Source: Mucilaginibacter sp. SJ
GTDB taxonomy: Bacteria > Bacteroidota > Bacteroidia > Sphingobacteriales > Sphingobacteriaceae
Assembly (NCBI RefSeq): GCF_028993635.1
Contig: NZ_CP118631.1
Coordinates: forward strand, 3,844,001 to 3,908,000
Direction: 5' to 3'
DNA: 64,000 nucleotides
Below the pieces are notes generated by a model. That model had not been told where the DNA came from. It was given only the letters and a program-made list of their open reading frames with translations, and ran no database searches. The first letter of the stretch is position 1. Every line of letters begins with the position of its first letter. Position numbers and translations under genes: made by a program. Positions 7,898 to 16,386 of the stretch are shown piece after piece.

Positions 7898-8920
7898 ATG
7901 TTAAAAACAAAACCGGGATTACTAATACTCGCATTATCAGTCACGTGTGTTTTATCAGCAAAAGCACAAACAGATACCCTGAAAAAAGATAGTGTTAAAA
8001 TAGACACTGCCGTACTTAATAAATACCGGATAAATTCCCGCAAAAACGCCATCCCCACCCGGGTTCGCCCCATACAGATCCAGCGCGAAATGGTACCTGT
8101 TACCATGCTCGATTACAAAGTAAACTACTGGAAAAAAGCCGTCACCTTTGGGTTAAACTTCAGCCAGTCGGCATTTAGCAGCAATTATGCGGCCGGTGGT
8201 GTAAGTGCAGTAGCATTGGGCTCCAATTTTATTTATCATACCGAATATAACAAGGCCCCATTTAGTTATGTATCAGAGCTTAACCTTACTTACGGGGTAT
8301 CAAAAAACAAGGGCCAGGGCAAACGTAAAACGCAGGACCGCATTTATTTTGATAACAAAGTAGCGTCTCAACTATCAAAAAGCTGGTACTTTTTCGGGGC
8401 GTTAACTTTCGAGTCGCAATTTGATAAAGGCTTTAACTATATCGATAACGGTAACGGAACTTTTACCCAGGACTATATTTCTAATTTCATGTCGCCGGGC
8501 TATTTAACCGAATCTATCGGTTTTGAGTACAAGCCAACCGGTTGGTTCGATTTGCGTTTAGGCACTGGTACCGCAAGGCAAACTTTTGTACTGGATGATA
8601 AGATCCACATCAAGAAGCCCGATAACTACGGTGTGGATACGTTAAAGACCGTTAAAAATGACCTCGCATTCCAGGTTGTAGCGCTGTTTGATAAAGATAT
8701 TGCCAAAAACATCCACCTTAATACGCGTTACGCGCTGTTTATCCCCTATGCTCAATCGCCTAAGTTCATCACACACCGTGTCGATTTGGTGTTATCGGCA
8801 AAGGTTAACAGACTTATCAGCGCAACAGTTAACGGCACTTTGCTTTACGATAAACATACCGCCTCCGCAGCCCAGGGCTATGAAGGTATTGGATTGGGAA
8901 TGTTGTACCGGTTCCCGTAA
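7898..8920 (+). CDS. DUF3078 family outer-membrane protein
   Basis: A 340-residue protein: signal peptide ending ALSAKAQ, then a short basic linker and a DUF3078-type body that starts around YWKKAVTFGLNFSQSAFS and continues as alternating aromatic/hydrophobic strands to a terminal LGMLYRFP. This strand pattern with a C-terminal aromatic is typical of an outer-membrane beta-barrel. DUF3078 proteins are widespread in Bacteroidota with no assigned function. I used the ATG at 7898 instead of 7889 because it directly precedes the Lys-rich signal start MLKTKPG. A strong hairpin terminator follows 21 bp after the stop. Confidence 0.8.
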   Translation: MLKTKPGLLILALSVTCVLSAKAQTDTLKKDSVKIDTAVLNKYRINSRKNAIPTRVRPIQIQREMVPVTMLDYKVNYWKKAVTFGLNFSQSAFSSNYAAGGVSAVALGSNFIYHTEYNKAPFSYVSELNLTYGVSKNKGQGKRKTQDRIYFDNKVASQLSKSWYFFGALTFESQFDKGFNYIDNGNGTFTQDYISNFMSPGYLTESIGFEYKPTGWFDLRLGTGTARQTFVLDDKIHIKKPDNYGVDTLKTVKNDLAFQVVALFDKDIAKNIHLNTRYALFIPYAQSPKFITHRVDLVLSAKVNRLISATVNGTLLYDKHTASAAQGYEGIGLGMLYRFP

Positions 8921-8941
8921 CTAATTCATAAAATATTATAA

Positions 8942-8977
8942 ACAAAACAGGCTTCATTTTTATGAAGCCCGTTTTGT
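8942..8977. terminator. Intrinsic terminator after the DUF3078 gene
   Basis: The inverted repeat ACAAAACAGGCTTCAT / ATGAAGCCCGTTTTGT forms a near-perfect 16-bp stem with one mismatch, a 4-nt T-loop and a short T-run. It lies between the DUF3078 stop and the ffh promoter. Confidence 0.85.
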
Positions 8978-9043
8978 TTTAGTGAAGTATAAATGAGCTG
9001 CAAGTTAATGTGCCAAGTGGTTATTTAATATAGTTCAAAATCA

Positions 9044-9051
9044 TACCTTTG
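9044..9051 (+). promoter_or_regulatory. Putative ffh promoter (-7 box TACCTTTG)
   Basis: An exact match to TAnnTTTG 35 bases before the ffh ATG, just downstream of a terminator, which makes it the natural promoter. The -33 position (about 9021) has a TTA in place of TTG. Confidence 0.5.
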
Positions 9052-9086
9052 TATCCTTATAAAAAAGATTAAAGTTTTTTAATATA

Positions 9087-10415
9087 ATGTTTGAAAATCT
9101 TTCGGATAAACTCGACAGGGCGTTCAAGGTCCTGAAGGGTCAGGGAACTATTACTGAAATAAACGTGGCCGAAACCATGAAGGAGATCCGCAAGGCCCTT
9201 CTTGATGCCGACGTTAACTATAAAACCGCCAAAGCATTTACCGATGATGTGAGGCAAAAGGCGCTTGGTAATAATGTATTAACATCCATTTCGCCGGGCC
9301 AGCTGCTCACCAAGCTCATGAACGATGAGTTGACCAACCTGATGGGCGGTACTACTTCTGATTTGAGTTTTCCGGCAACGCCTACCATTATATTAATTGC
9401 AGGTTTGAATGGTGCGGGTAAAACAACCTTTACCGGTAAGCTTGCCAATTACTTAAAAACACAACGCAACAAAAAACCATTACTGGTTGCTGACGATATT
9501 TACCGCCCCGCGGCTATCGATCAGCTGGAGGTTTTAGGCCAGCAAATAGGTATCCCGGTGTATGCCAATCGCGACTCGAAAGACCCGGTTGCTATTGCCC
9601 GCGAAGGGATAGCACAGGCTAAACAGAACGGCAATAACGTGGTGATCATTGACACCGCCGGCCGTTTGGCTATTGACGAGGCCATGATGGTGGAGATTGA
9701 GCAGGTTAAAGACGCCGTTAAACCACACGAGATCCTGTTTGTGGTTGACTCTATGACCGGTCAGGATGCTGTGAATACCGCCAAAGTGTTCAACGATCGG
9801 CTGGACTTTACCGGTGTGGTATTAACCAAGTTGGATGGTGATACCCGAGGTGGCGCTGCATTATCAATCAAATCGGTTGTTAATAAGCCTATCAAATTTA
9901 TTGGTACCGGCGAAAAGATGGAAGCGCTTGACGTTTTCCACCCCGATCGTATGGCATCGAGGATCCTGGGCATGGGCGACGTGGTGTCGTTGGTTGAACG
10001 CGCTCAGCAGCAGTTTGACGAGAAAGAGGCAGCCGAGCTACAAAAGAAGATCCGCAAAAATAAGTTCGACTTTAACGACTTTTACGGCCAAATCCAGCAG
10101 ATCAAAAAAATGGGTAACATGAAAGATCTGATGGGCATGATACCGGGCGTGGGCAAAATGATGAAGGACGTTGAGGTTGATGATAATGCGTTTAAAGCGA
10201 TAGAAGCCATTATTCAATCGATGACCCCGTTTGAAAAAGCTAACCCTGAAACCATTAATCAAAGCCGCCGTAACCGTATAGCCAAAGGTTCGGGTACCGA
10301 TTTACAGGAAGTTAACCGCCTTATGAAGCAGTTTGATGATATGAAGAAAGTGATGAAGCAAATGAGCAACCCCGCAGCCATGGCCAACATGATGCGCAGG
10401 ATGCCGAAGATGTAA
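9087..10415 (+). CDS. ffh: Signal recognition particle GTPase Ffh (SRP54)
   Basis: A full-length 442-residue Ffh. The N domain helical bundle covers about residues 1-95; the G domain has the P-loop GLNGAGKT (106-113), DTAGR, TKLDGDTRGG and GTGEKMEALD; the Met-rich M domain runs from about 305 and ends in a typical Met-laden tail (QMSNPAAMANMMRRMPKM). Ffh with 4.5S RNA binds signal sequences emerging from ribosomes and docks with FtsY at the membrane. No 4.5S RNA gene was recognised nearby. Single gene with its own -7 box and terminator. Confidence 0.97.
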   Translation: MFENLSDKLDRAFKVLKGQGTITEINVAETMKEIRKALLDADVNYKTAKAFTDDVRQKALGNNVLTSISPGQLLTKLMNDELTNLMGGTTSDLSFPATPTIILIAGLNGAGKTTFTGKLANYLKTQRNKKPLLVADDIYRPAAIDQLEVLGQQIGIPVYANRDSKDPVAIAREGIAQAKQNGNNVVIIDTAGRLAIDEAMMVEIEQVKDAVKPHEILFVVDSMTGQDAVNTAKVFNDRLDFTGVVLTKLDGDTRGGAALSIKSVVNKPIKFIGTGEKMEALDVFHPDRMASRILGMGDVVSLVERAQQQFDEKEAAELQKKIRKNKFDFNDFYGQIQQIKKMGNMKDLMGMIPGVGKMMKDVEVDDNAFKAIEAIIQSMTPFEKANPETINQSRRNRIAKGSGTDLQEVNRLMKQFDDMKKVMKQMSNPAAMANMMRRMPKM

Positions 10416-10437
10416 TGCTTAACATACCAGATAAAAA

Positions 10438-10473
10438 GAACGTCTCTTGCTAAAAGTAAGGGGCGTTTTTTTT
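10438..10473 (+). terminator. Intrinsic terminator after ffh
   Basis: AACGTCTCTT pairs with AAGGGGCGTT (10 bp with G-U pairs) around a 9-nt loop and is followed by a run of eight T. It lies 23 bp after the ffh stop. Confidence 0.85.
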
Positions 10474-10659
10474 GCCCCTGTGCTGACGAACAAAATGAAC
10501 ATATGTATAATTTATTATACACAATTTCACACTTTCTGGAGTCGGAAGTCATTAAAATGTCATTTACTGTGCAATGGCACTTACTTTGATTTACTACAGC
10601 GAACAGATGAGGGCTTAAGTTTACCCCTCCCTCATATATTAATAACTAAAAAACTAATC

Positions 10660-11406
10660 ATGAAAAATTTAATTAAACCCGTTTTATTGACCGCCGCGTT
10701 ATTTGCATTTAAAGTTGGTTCGGCCCAGGTTAATCTTGGAGCAACTACCGCAACTAAAATAGCTACGCGGGTAGCTACACCAACTGTGAATGCTGCATCT
10801 ATAGCGCAAAAGGCGGTTAACACAACCTCAACCGTAACCAACCAGGCTGCAACACAAGCTCAGAATGTAGCAGCGCGGACAGCCGCTCAAACCCAGGCTA
10901 CCACCAACCAGGCCGTAACAGGCGTTGCCGCCAGTGAGGCCGCTAATGTTAACAGCAACGTTGCCTCAACCGTAAATGCTACCGCAGGGACAACTGCTGC
11001 ACAAGCCGGTGTTAGTAGCAATACCTCAGCCGCAGGTACTGTGAACGCAACCGGAGTAACAGCAACAGGCGAAAAAGCATTAACCACAAGCGAAGGTGCT
11101 GCTGCCGCTAACACTACCGAAAAAGTAAGCAGCAATGCTGCCGCTTTAAGGGCCGGCGCTACAACAACTACAGGTAAAACAGCAGTGGCCGCGGGTAATA
11201 GCGCCGATGCTGTTAGCAAAAATGTGAGTGTTACCTCGTCCGGTAACCTGAACAGCACAGGTAACGTGGCAGCGGGCTCTAAAAAGCTAAATGCCGGGTT
11301 CTCAAATAGCAGCGCTTCCAGTACTGCTGTAAAGGCGGGAAAGAAAAGCGTTACTGTTAAAACTTCGGGCAAGAGTTCAGCCAAGCTGAGCGCTGCCAAA
11401 CAGTAA
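10660..11406 (+). CDS. Secreted Ala/Thr/Asn/Ser-rich low-complexity protein
   Basis: A 248-residue protein with a good signal peptide (MKNLIKPVLLTAALFAFKVGSAQ). The whole mature part is built almost entirely from Ala, Thr, Asn, Ser, Val and Gly in irregular repeats (for example VNATAGTTAAQAG, TGVTATGEKALTT), with a Lys-rich C-terminus (KAGKKSVTVKTSGKSSAKLSAAKQ). There are no cysteines and almost no aromatic residues. No known family is recognised. It could be an extended surface or matrix polypeptide; histone-like or ice-binding-like roles would be speculation. The in-frame upstream extension from 10447 runs through the ffh terminator and was rejected. Its own terminator follows. Confidence 0.75.
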   Translation: MKNLIKPVLLTAALFAFKVGSAQVNLGATTATKIATRVATPTVNAASIAQKAVNTTSTVTNQAATQAQNVAARTAAQTQATTNQAVTGVAASEAANVNSNVASTVNATAGTTAAQAGVSSNTSAAGTVNATGVTATGEKALTTSEGAAAANTTEKVSSNAAALRAGATTTTGKTAVAAGNSADAVSKNVSVTSSGNLNSTGNVAAGSKKLNAGFSNSSASSTAVKAGKKSVTVKTSGKSSAKLSAAKQ

Positions 11407-11424
11407 TAGTATTTACATACATTA

Positions 11425-11455
11425 AATCAAAAGGCCGGTACCGGCCTTTTTGATT
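11425..11455. terminator. Intrinsic terminator, near-palindromic
   Basis: AATCAAAAGGCCGGTACCGGCCTTTTTGATT is a long stem with almost no loop (GGCCGG/CCGGCC core), 18 bp after the stop of the low-complexity protein gene; the T-run is part of the stem and it could work in both directions. Confidence 0.85.
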
Positions 11456-11484
11456 ATCCGCACTTTTTTTATTCAACATTAGCC

Positions 11485-12408
11485 ATGAAAAAACTTAAAC
11501 TTATCCTGCTGCTGGCTTTGACCGGCCCTGCGGTTTGTGCCCAGCAAAAACCTGATACCGCGGCAAAAACAAAAGAGTTGTTTGTAAATGCGGGTTTGCA
11601 ATATCTTTCAAACCTTACCTATGCCGGCCGGCGCGATGAAAGCAGTGTCCCGGTGCTTCTGCCCTCGGTTACATTAGTTAGCAAGCAGGGCTTTTTTGTA
11701 AGCGCTATCGGCTATTTTGATCTTAATGGCTCCAAATCTGGCACCGAAGGCCTTAGCGTTACACCGGGCTATGTTTTCGCGTTTGATGCAAAACGGTATT
11801 ATGGAGGCAACATATCGGCCACTAAATATTTTATCACCAAGAGCAGCCCCATTATACTTTCTTCATTTAATGCCACGCTCGACGGGCAGTTGTATGCCAA
11901 TCCGGATGATATTGTAAAATTTACCGCGGGCATCAGCTATAGGTTTAATAAAAATAACAGCAACGACGTTGTTAATACGGCCGAATTATCAAAAGAAATT
12001 TTTGCCCTGAAAACAGGCGCGGATAAAAAAAGCGGGCTAAAAGTTACTCCTACCGCCACGCTTTATGCCGGTACACAATCGTTCTACCAAACTTATTATA
12101 CCGAATCGCAGGTTACCCGCTCTATAGAGCAGCCCCAGCAGCAAACACCTATTAATATCCTGTTTCCCAATCAGCCAAAGCAAGCTATTATAACGCAAAC
12201 GGTAACGCAGCAAAACCAGCGCGAGGTAAGGCAATATAAGCTGCTTGCTTTCAGCGGATCGTTGCCTTTAACCTATACTATTAACAAGTGGCAAATCCTC
12301 TTTACGCCGTACCTCATTAAGCCATTTAACCAGGTTGATTATGTAAAAAACACCAAAATGAACGGGCTTTACTTTTTGTTCACCACAGGGGTTAATGTAA
12401 CGTTTTAG
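11485..12408 (+). CDS. Putative outer-membrane beta-barrel protein
   Basis: A 307-residue protein with signal peptide ending VCAQQK. The mature part shows alternating amphipathic strands (GYVFAFDAKRYYGGNISATKY, YKLLAFSGSLPLTYT) and ends in FLFTTGVNVTF, a C-terminal Phe typical of outer-membrane barrels. A Gln/Asn-rich loop sits near residues 215-250. I do not recognise the family. It follows the Ala/Thr-rich protein gene across a terminator, so the two may be separate units. Confidence 0.7.
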   Translation: MKKLKLILLLALTGPAVCAQQKPDTAAKTKELFVNAGLQYLSNLTYAGRRDESSVPVLLPSVTLVSKQGFFVSAIGYFDLNGSKSGTEGLSVTPGYVFAFDAKRYYGGNISATKYFITKSSPIILSSFNATLDGQLYANPDDIVKFTAGISYRFNKNNSNDVVNTAELSKEIFALKTGADKKSGLKVTPTATLYAGTQSFYQTYYTESQVTRSIEQPQQQTPINILFPNQPKQAIITQTVTQQNQREVRQYKLLAFSGSLPLTYTINKWQILFTPYLIKPFNQVDYVKNTKMNGLYFLFTTGVNVTF

Positions 12409-12467
12409 CAATGTAAAAATGTGATAAACCATATAGCCGGGAAAGGCTGATAACAGCTTGTTTTTAT

Positions 12468-12475
12468 TAGCTTTG
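12468..12475 (+). promoter_or_regulatory. Putative -7 box (TAGCTTTG)
   Basis: It matches TAnnTTTG 24 bases before the ATG of the M1 peptidase. No TTG is found at the right distance upstream. Confidence 0.4.
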
Positions 12476-12499
12476 TTGCAGTACAAAACAAACTGAACC

Positions 12500-14086
12500 A
12501 TGGCTATGCGCAGGATATTTTTTGTTCTTTTATTGTTACCGGCCCTGTTTACCATGCCGGCATTTGCCCAGGTTCCAGGGGCGCAGATTGATGTTAAACA
12601 TTATACGTTTGATATTAAACTTAATGACGCCGATAATAATATAAAGGGAAAGGCCACGGTTTCGATAAGGTTTTTGAACGGCGCCGAAGGGTTTAGCCTT
12701 GACCTCGTGAAAAAGAATGCTGCGGGCAAGGGCATGCTGGTATCGGCAGTAACCGAAAACGGGAAGCCGGTAAGGTTTACCCAGGACGATGAACAGCTAA
12801 AGATCAATACCCGTGCCTATAAAGGGAACACCCGCGATTATACGATAAGTTACAGCGGAACCCCGGCCGATGGGTTGATCATCTCGACCAACGCGTTCGG
12901 GCACCGTACTTTTTTTGGTGATAACTGGCCTAACCGGGCCCATAACTGGCTGCCCTGCGTTGATAATATTGCCGACAAAGCCACGGTTGATTTTATTGTA
13001 ACCGCGCCCGATCATTACCAGGTGGTATCAAACGGCCTGCAAACCGAAGAAAAGCAACTCGACGGAAAGCTCAAACTAACCCATTGGGTTGAAGCCGTTG
13101 CGCTGCCTACCAAAGTAATGGTTATTGGTGTAGCTGAGTTTGCAGTTGACCGCCCCGGTGATGTTAATGGAATCCCGGTTTTTACCTATGTTTTTCCGGA
13201 AAGTAAAGGGGTTGGGTTTAAAAGTTATGCTGTAGCTAAAAACATTCTCCCCTACTTTATAAAAAATGTTGGCCCTTACAGCTACGAAAAATTGGCCAAC
13301 GTGCAGTCGAAAACCATTTTTGGCGGCATGGAAAATGCCAGTGCCATATTCTACTTTGAAGAATCGGTTAAAAGTCCGGATATAGAAGAACTAATGGCGC
13401 ATGAAATTGCCCACCAGTGGTTTGGCGATGGCGCCAGCGAGAAAAGCTTTGGCCACCTTTGGTTAAGTGAAGGCTTTGCTACCTATATGACCAATCTTTA
13501 TCTCGAAAATAAATACGGGACCGATACCTTAAAAACACGCCTTATCGGCCAGCGTAAAAAAGTGCTGGATTTTGAAAAAGAGCGTTTAACGCCCGTGGTT
13601 GATACCGCTGTTAAAACAAAATTTATGCAGCTGCTTAATGCCAATAGTTACGAAAAAGGCGGTTGGGTACTGCACATGCTGCGGCGCAAACTGGGCGATG
13701 ATGTTTTTTGGAAAGGGGTTAGAAACTATTATTCAAAATACCAGGGCAGCAATGCCAATACCGATGATTTGAGGCGGGTAATGGAACAAACCAGCGGCAA
13801 GGACCTGAAACAGTTTTTTATGCAATGGCTGCGCAACGCCGGGCACCCAAATTTGGCGGTTAGCTGGAAGTATAATGAAAAGGATGGTTACATTACCATA
13901 AATGTAACCCAAAACCAGACCTATGTTTACAATTTGCCGCTGGAGGTGTCTGTTGACGGGCAACTGTTAACTGTGCAGGTAAAAGAGAAATCGACAACAG
14001 CCCGTTTCCGGGTAAAAGCTAAACCGGCAGATGTTAAGGTGGACCCGAATATAAACCTGCTGGCATCGTTTGAGGAAAAGAAATAG
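12500..14086 (+). CDS. M1 family zinc aminopeptidase
   Basis: A 528-residue exported metallopeptidase with signal peptide (cleavage near AFAQ), an N-terminal beta-saddle domain, the exopeptidase-type GGMEN motif near residues 275-279, and the gluzincin site HEIAH at 301-305 with the third zinc ligand Glu324 exactly 18 residues later (WLSEGFATY). A C-terminal helical and beta region follows. M1 enzymes remove N-terminal residues from peptides; here the signal peptide points to the periplasm or outside. The length is shorter than the 850-residue PepN class and fits compact Bacteroidota M1 enzymes. ATG at 12506 is an alternative start. Confidence 0.92.
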   Translation: MAMRRIFFVLLLLPALFTMPAFAQVPGAQIDVKHYTFDIKLNDADNNIKGKATVSIRFLNGAEGFSLDLVKKNAAGKGMLVSAVTENGKPVRFTQDDEQLKINTRAYKGNTRDYTISYSGTPADGLIISTNAFGHRTFFGDNWPNRAHNWLPCVDNIADKATVDFIVTAPDHYQVVSNGLQTEEKQLDGKLKLTHWVEAVALPTKVMVIGVAEFAVDRPGDVNGIPVFTYVFPESKGVGFKSYAVAKNILPYFIKNVGPYSYEKLANVQSKTIFGGMENASAIFYFEESVKSPDIEELMAHEIAHQWFGDGASEKSFGHLWLSEGFATYMTNLYLENKYGTDTLKTRLIGQRKKVLDFEKERLTPVVDTAVKTKFMQLLNANSYEKGGWVLHMLRRKLGDDVFWKGVRNYYSKYQGSNANTDDLRRVMEQTSGKDLKQFFMQWLRNAGHPNLAVSWKYNEKDGYITINVTQNQTYVYNLPLEVSVDGQLLTVQVKEKSTTARFRVKAKPADVKVDPNINLLASFEEKK

Positions 14087-14142
14087 AAGCGGTTTTAAGG
14101 GGGGATTTTGTGTCTTCTTTTCTTGTTATAGATAGTTATAAA

Positions 14143-14270
14143 TTAAATATATTTTTTGATCGGTATGAAAAATATGGGCGTTGCCTGCGGCCCGTGCTAT
14201 CCGCTCATACTGCACAGGCATTAGCCACAAGGCCGGTATCCGCTCCTATCACTAACGCAGCCCCCTGCAC
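14143..14270 (+). repeat. Dispersed GC-rich intergenic element, copy 2
   Basis: The core TATGGGCG...CCCTGCAC (14173-14270) is closely similar to the reverse complement of 60870-60967, and both share an AT-rich 5' lead (AAATATATTTTTTGATC). It contains direct repeats of TATCCGCTC and an imperfect hairpin around GGCATTAGCCACAAGGCC. It lies between the convergent M1 peptidase and response-regulator genes. Confidence 0.85.
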
Positions 14271-14309
14271 TATCCACAAGATAAATTTATGGCATAATAG
14301 CTAACCCAG

Positions 14310-14681
14310 CTACGCCGCTATCACCCTGTTGATCACCTTTTCCAGGTCTTCCAGGTCAAATGGTTTGGCTAAGTAACTTTGGGCGCCGGCATGGTTGGCC
14401 AGGATCTGGATATCGCTGTTTGCCGAAAAGTAAATTACCGGTATTTCTTTAAGTCCTTCGGTTTTTTTGAGGGTTTGCGTGGCAATGATCCCGCCCGAAT
14501 CGGGGATCCAGTTATCCATCATGATCACATCTGGCAAAATGCCCGAAACCTTTTCAACAATGTTATTGCAGTCGCTAAATGTGTGCACTTCCCACCCTTG
14601 TTCCTCCAAAATATAACTGCAAATAGAAAGGATGTCCTCGTCGTCATCAAATATGACAATTTTTTTAGATGGAGTATTCAT
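14310..14681 (-). CDS. Single-domain response regulator (CheY-like)
   Basis: A 123-residue receiver domain without an output domain. The acidic pocket is D12-D14, the phosphoacceptor Asp56 in VIMMDNW, the switch Ser86 in IYFSAN and the conserved Lys106 in YLAKPFD. Such stand-alone receivers pass phosphate within phosphorelays or bind partner proteins. No histidine kinase is nearby, so the partner is unknown. The gene is monocistronic and divergent from the GH30 gene; the AT-rich gap 14682-14956 shows no further feature. Confidence 0.9.
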   Translation of the reverse strand: MNTPSKKIVIFDDDEDILSICSYILEEQGWEVHTFSDCNNIVEKVSGILPDVIMMDNWIPDSGGIIATQTLKKTEGLKEIPVIYFSANSDIQILANHAGAQSYLAKPFDLEDLEKVINRVIAA

Positions 14682-14956
14682 TGGATAGTTGTACGTGAAT
14701 TTATAGAAATGTTTTCATAAAAACAAATGTTTTAAATTGCAAATTAAATTTGCGCAGTTAAACAAGACTTTATATCGCCCTGATTTAAATTAACCCCATG
14801 GGTAAACTACTTCTTAACCACTACAAAATTTAATTATTGACTTTGTAACCGATTAATTACTACGTTTTATTAAAAACAGTAATATTTTTACTCATCCAAT
14901 TTTAACAGCCGTATTAATTCCTGTTATCCAACAAATAAACCTGTAAATCCTGTTTC

Positions 14957-16360
14957 ATGAACATGCAAATCAAATCGATTTTATTGGGCGCCATGCTGCT
15001 TGGCCCGGCTGCTGCAATAAACGCGCAAACAAAGGCAAGCTTGTGGCTTACCCGGGCCGACAGATCGGCACTTTTTGAGCAGCAAAAGGAGCCGCTTATT
15101 TTTAAAACCGGGGAGCCCGGCGGCATCACTATTACTGTTAATGATAAGCAACATTACCAGCCGATAGACGGGTTTGGATTTGCATTAACCGGGGGCAGCG
15201 CTATGCACATCATCCGCATGAGTGCCGACAGCCGGGCCGCGCTGCTTAAAAATCTTTTTGCGGTTACAGGGAATGATATTGGTATCAGTTATTTAAGGCT
15301 GAGTATTGGTGCATCCGATCTGAATGAGAAAGTATTCTCCTATGATGATATGCCCAAAGGCCAGACAGATCCAACGTTAAAGCATTTTAACCTTGGCCCG
15401 GATAAAACCGATGTGATCCCGGTAATGAAACAGATCCTGGCAATTAATCCGGCAATCAAGGTATTGGGTTCGCCATGGTCGCCGCCGGCCTGGATGAAAA
15501 CCAATAGTGATACCCGCGGCGGCAGATTAAAACCCGATTGTTACCCGGTGTATGCTAACTACCTGGTTAAATATATCCAGGCGATGAAGGCCAATGGAAT
15601 TAATATTGATGCCATCACCATTCAAAATGAGCCATTACACCCTGGTAATAACCCCAGCTTGCTGATGGTTGCGCCCGACGAAGCCGACTTTATCAAAAAC
15701 AATCTTGGCCCGGCGTTTAAGGCGGCAGGTATCAAAACAAAGATCATTGTTTACGATCACAACGCCGACAGGCCCGACTACCCTATTTCGATATTGAACG
15801 ACCCGGCTGCCCGTAAATATGTGGATGGTTCGGGCTTTCACCTGTATGGCGGCGATATCTCGGCCCTTACCGATGTGCACAACGCCCATCCTGATAAAAA
15901 CATTTACTTTACCGAGCAGATGACTGTTGAGCCCGAAAATCAAAGTACCATCAACATTGCCTGGCCGGTAAAAAGCCTGATTGTTGGCGCAACCCGCAAC
16001 TGGAGCCGCAATGTACTGGAGTGGAACCTTGCCGCCGACTCTGAATATAAGCCCTATACCGACAGGGGCGGCTGCCCAATGTGCCAGGGCGCCGTTACCA
16101 TTGATAAAAACCAGGTAAAGAAAAACATCGCTTATTATTCAATTGCCCACGCTTCCAAATTTGTACGTCCCGGTTCAGTACGTATTGCATCAAATAATAT
16201 AGATACTTTACCTAATGTGGCTTTCAAAACCCCCGATGGCAAAAAAGTACTTATCGTGGCCAACACCGGCGATGGCGCGCAGGATTTTAACATCCAGTAC
16301 CAGGGAAAAGTATTAGCTGTTAAACTTGATAAAGGTTCGGTTGGAACGTATATCTGGTAA
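14957..16360 (+). CDS. GH30 family glycoside hydrolase
   Basis: A 467-residue secreted enzyme: signal peptide ending INAQ, then a GH30 (beta/alpha)8 barrel with its beta side domain. Seen in order: YQPIDGFGFALTGGSA, RLSIGASDL, GSPWSPPAWMK, the acid/base Glu225 in TIQNEPLHP and the nucleophile Glu320 in IYFTEQM, ending with a short beta segment (VLIVANTGDGAQDF ... GSVGTYIW). GH30 includes glucosylceramidases, beta-1,6-glucanases and xylanases; subfamily cannot be fixed by eye. The GH5 gene begins 26 bp after the stop, so the two likely form an operon acting on one polysaccharide. Confidence 0.9.
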   Translation: MNMQIKSILLGAMLLGPAAAINAQTKASLWLTRADRSALFEQQKEPLIFKTGEPGGITITVNDKQHYQPIDGFGFALTGGSAMHIIRMSADSRAALLKNLFAVTGNDIGISYLRLSIGASDLNEKVFSYDDMPKGQTDPTLKHFNLGPDKTDVIPVMKQILAINPAIKVLGSPWSPPAWMKTNSDTRGGRLKPDCYPVYANYLVKYIQAMKANGINIDAITIQNEPLHPGNNPSLLMVAPDEADFIKNNLGPAFKAAGIKTKIIVYDHNADRPDYPISILNDPAARKYVDGSGFHLYGGDISALTDVHNAHPDKNIYFTEQMTVEPENQSTINIAWPVKSLIVGATRNWSRNVLEWNLAADSEYKPYTDRGGCPMCQGAVTIDKNQVKKNIAYYSIAHASKFVRPGSVRIASNNIDTLPNVAFKTPDGKKVLIVANTGDGAQDFNIQYQGKVLAVKLDKGSVGTYIW

Positions 16361-16386
16361 TATAAACCGGTTCAGGAAAAATTTAA

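Noticed and set aside
10887..11399. 170-codon minus ORF opposite the Ala/Thr-rich protein
   Set aside because: An antisense frame open only because Ala/Thr/Val codons leave few stops; hydrophobic nonsense with no start context.
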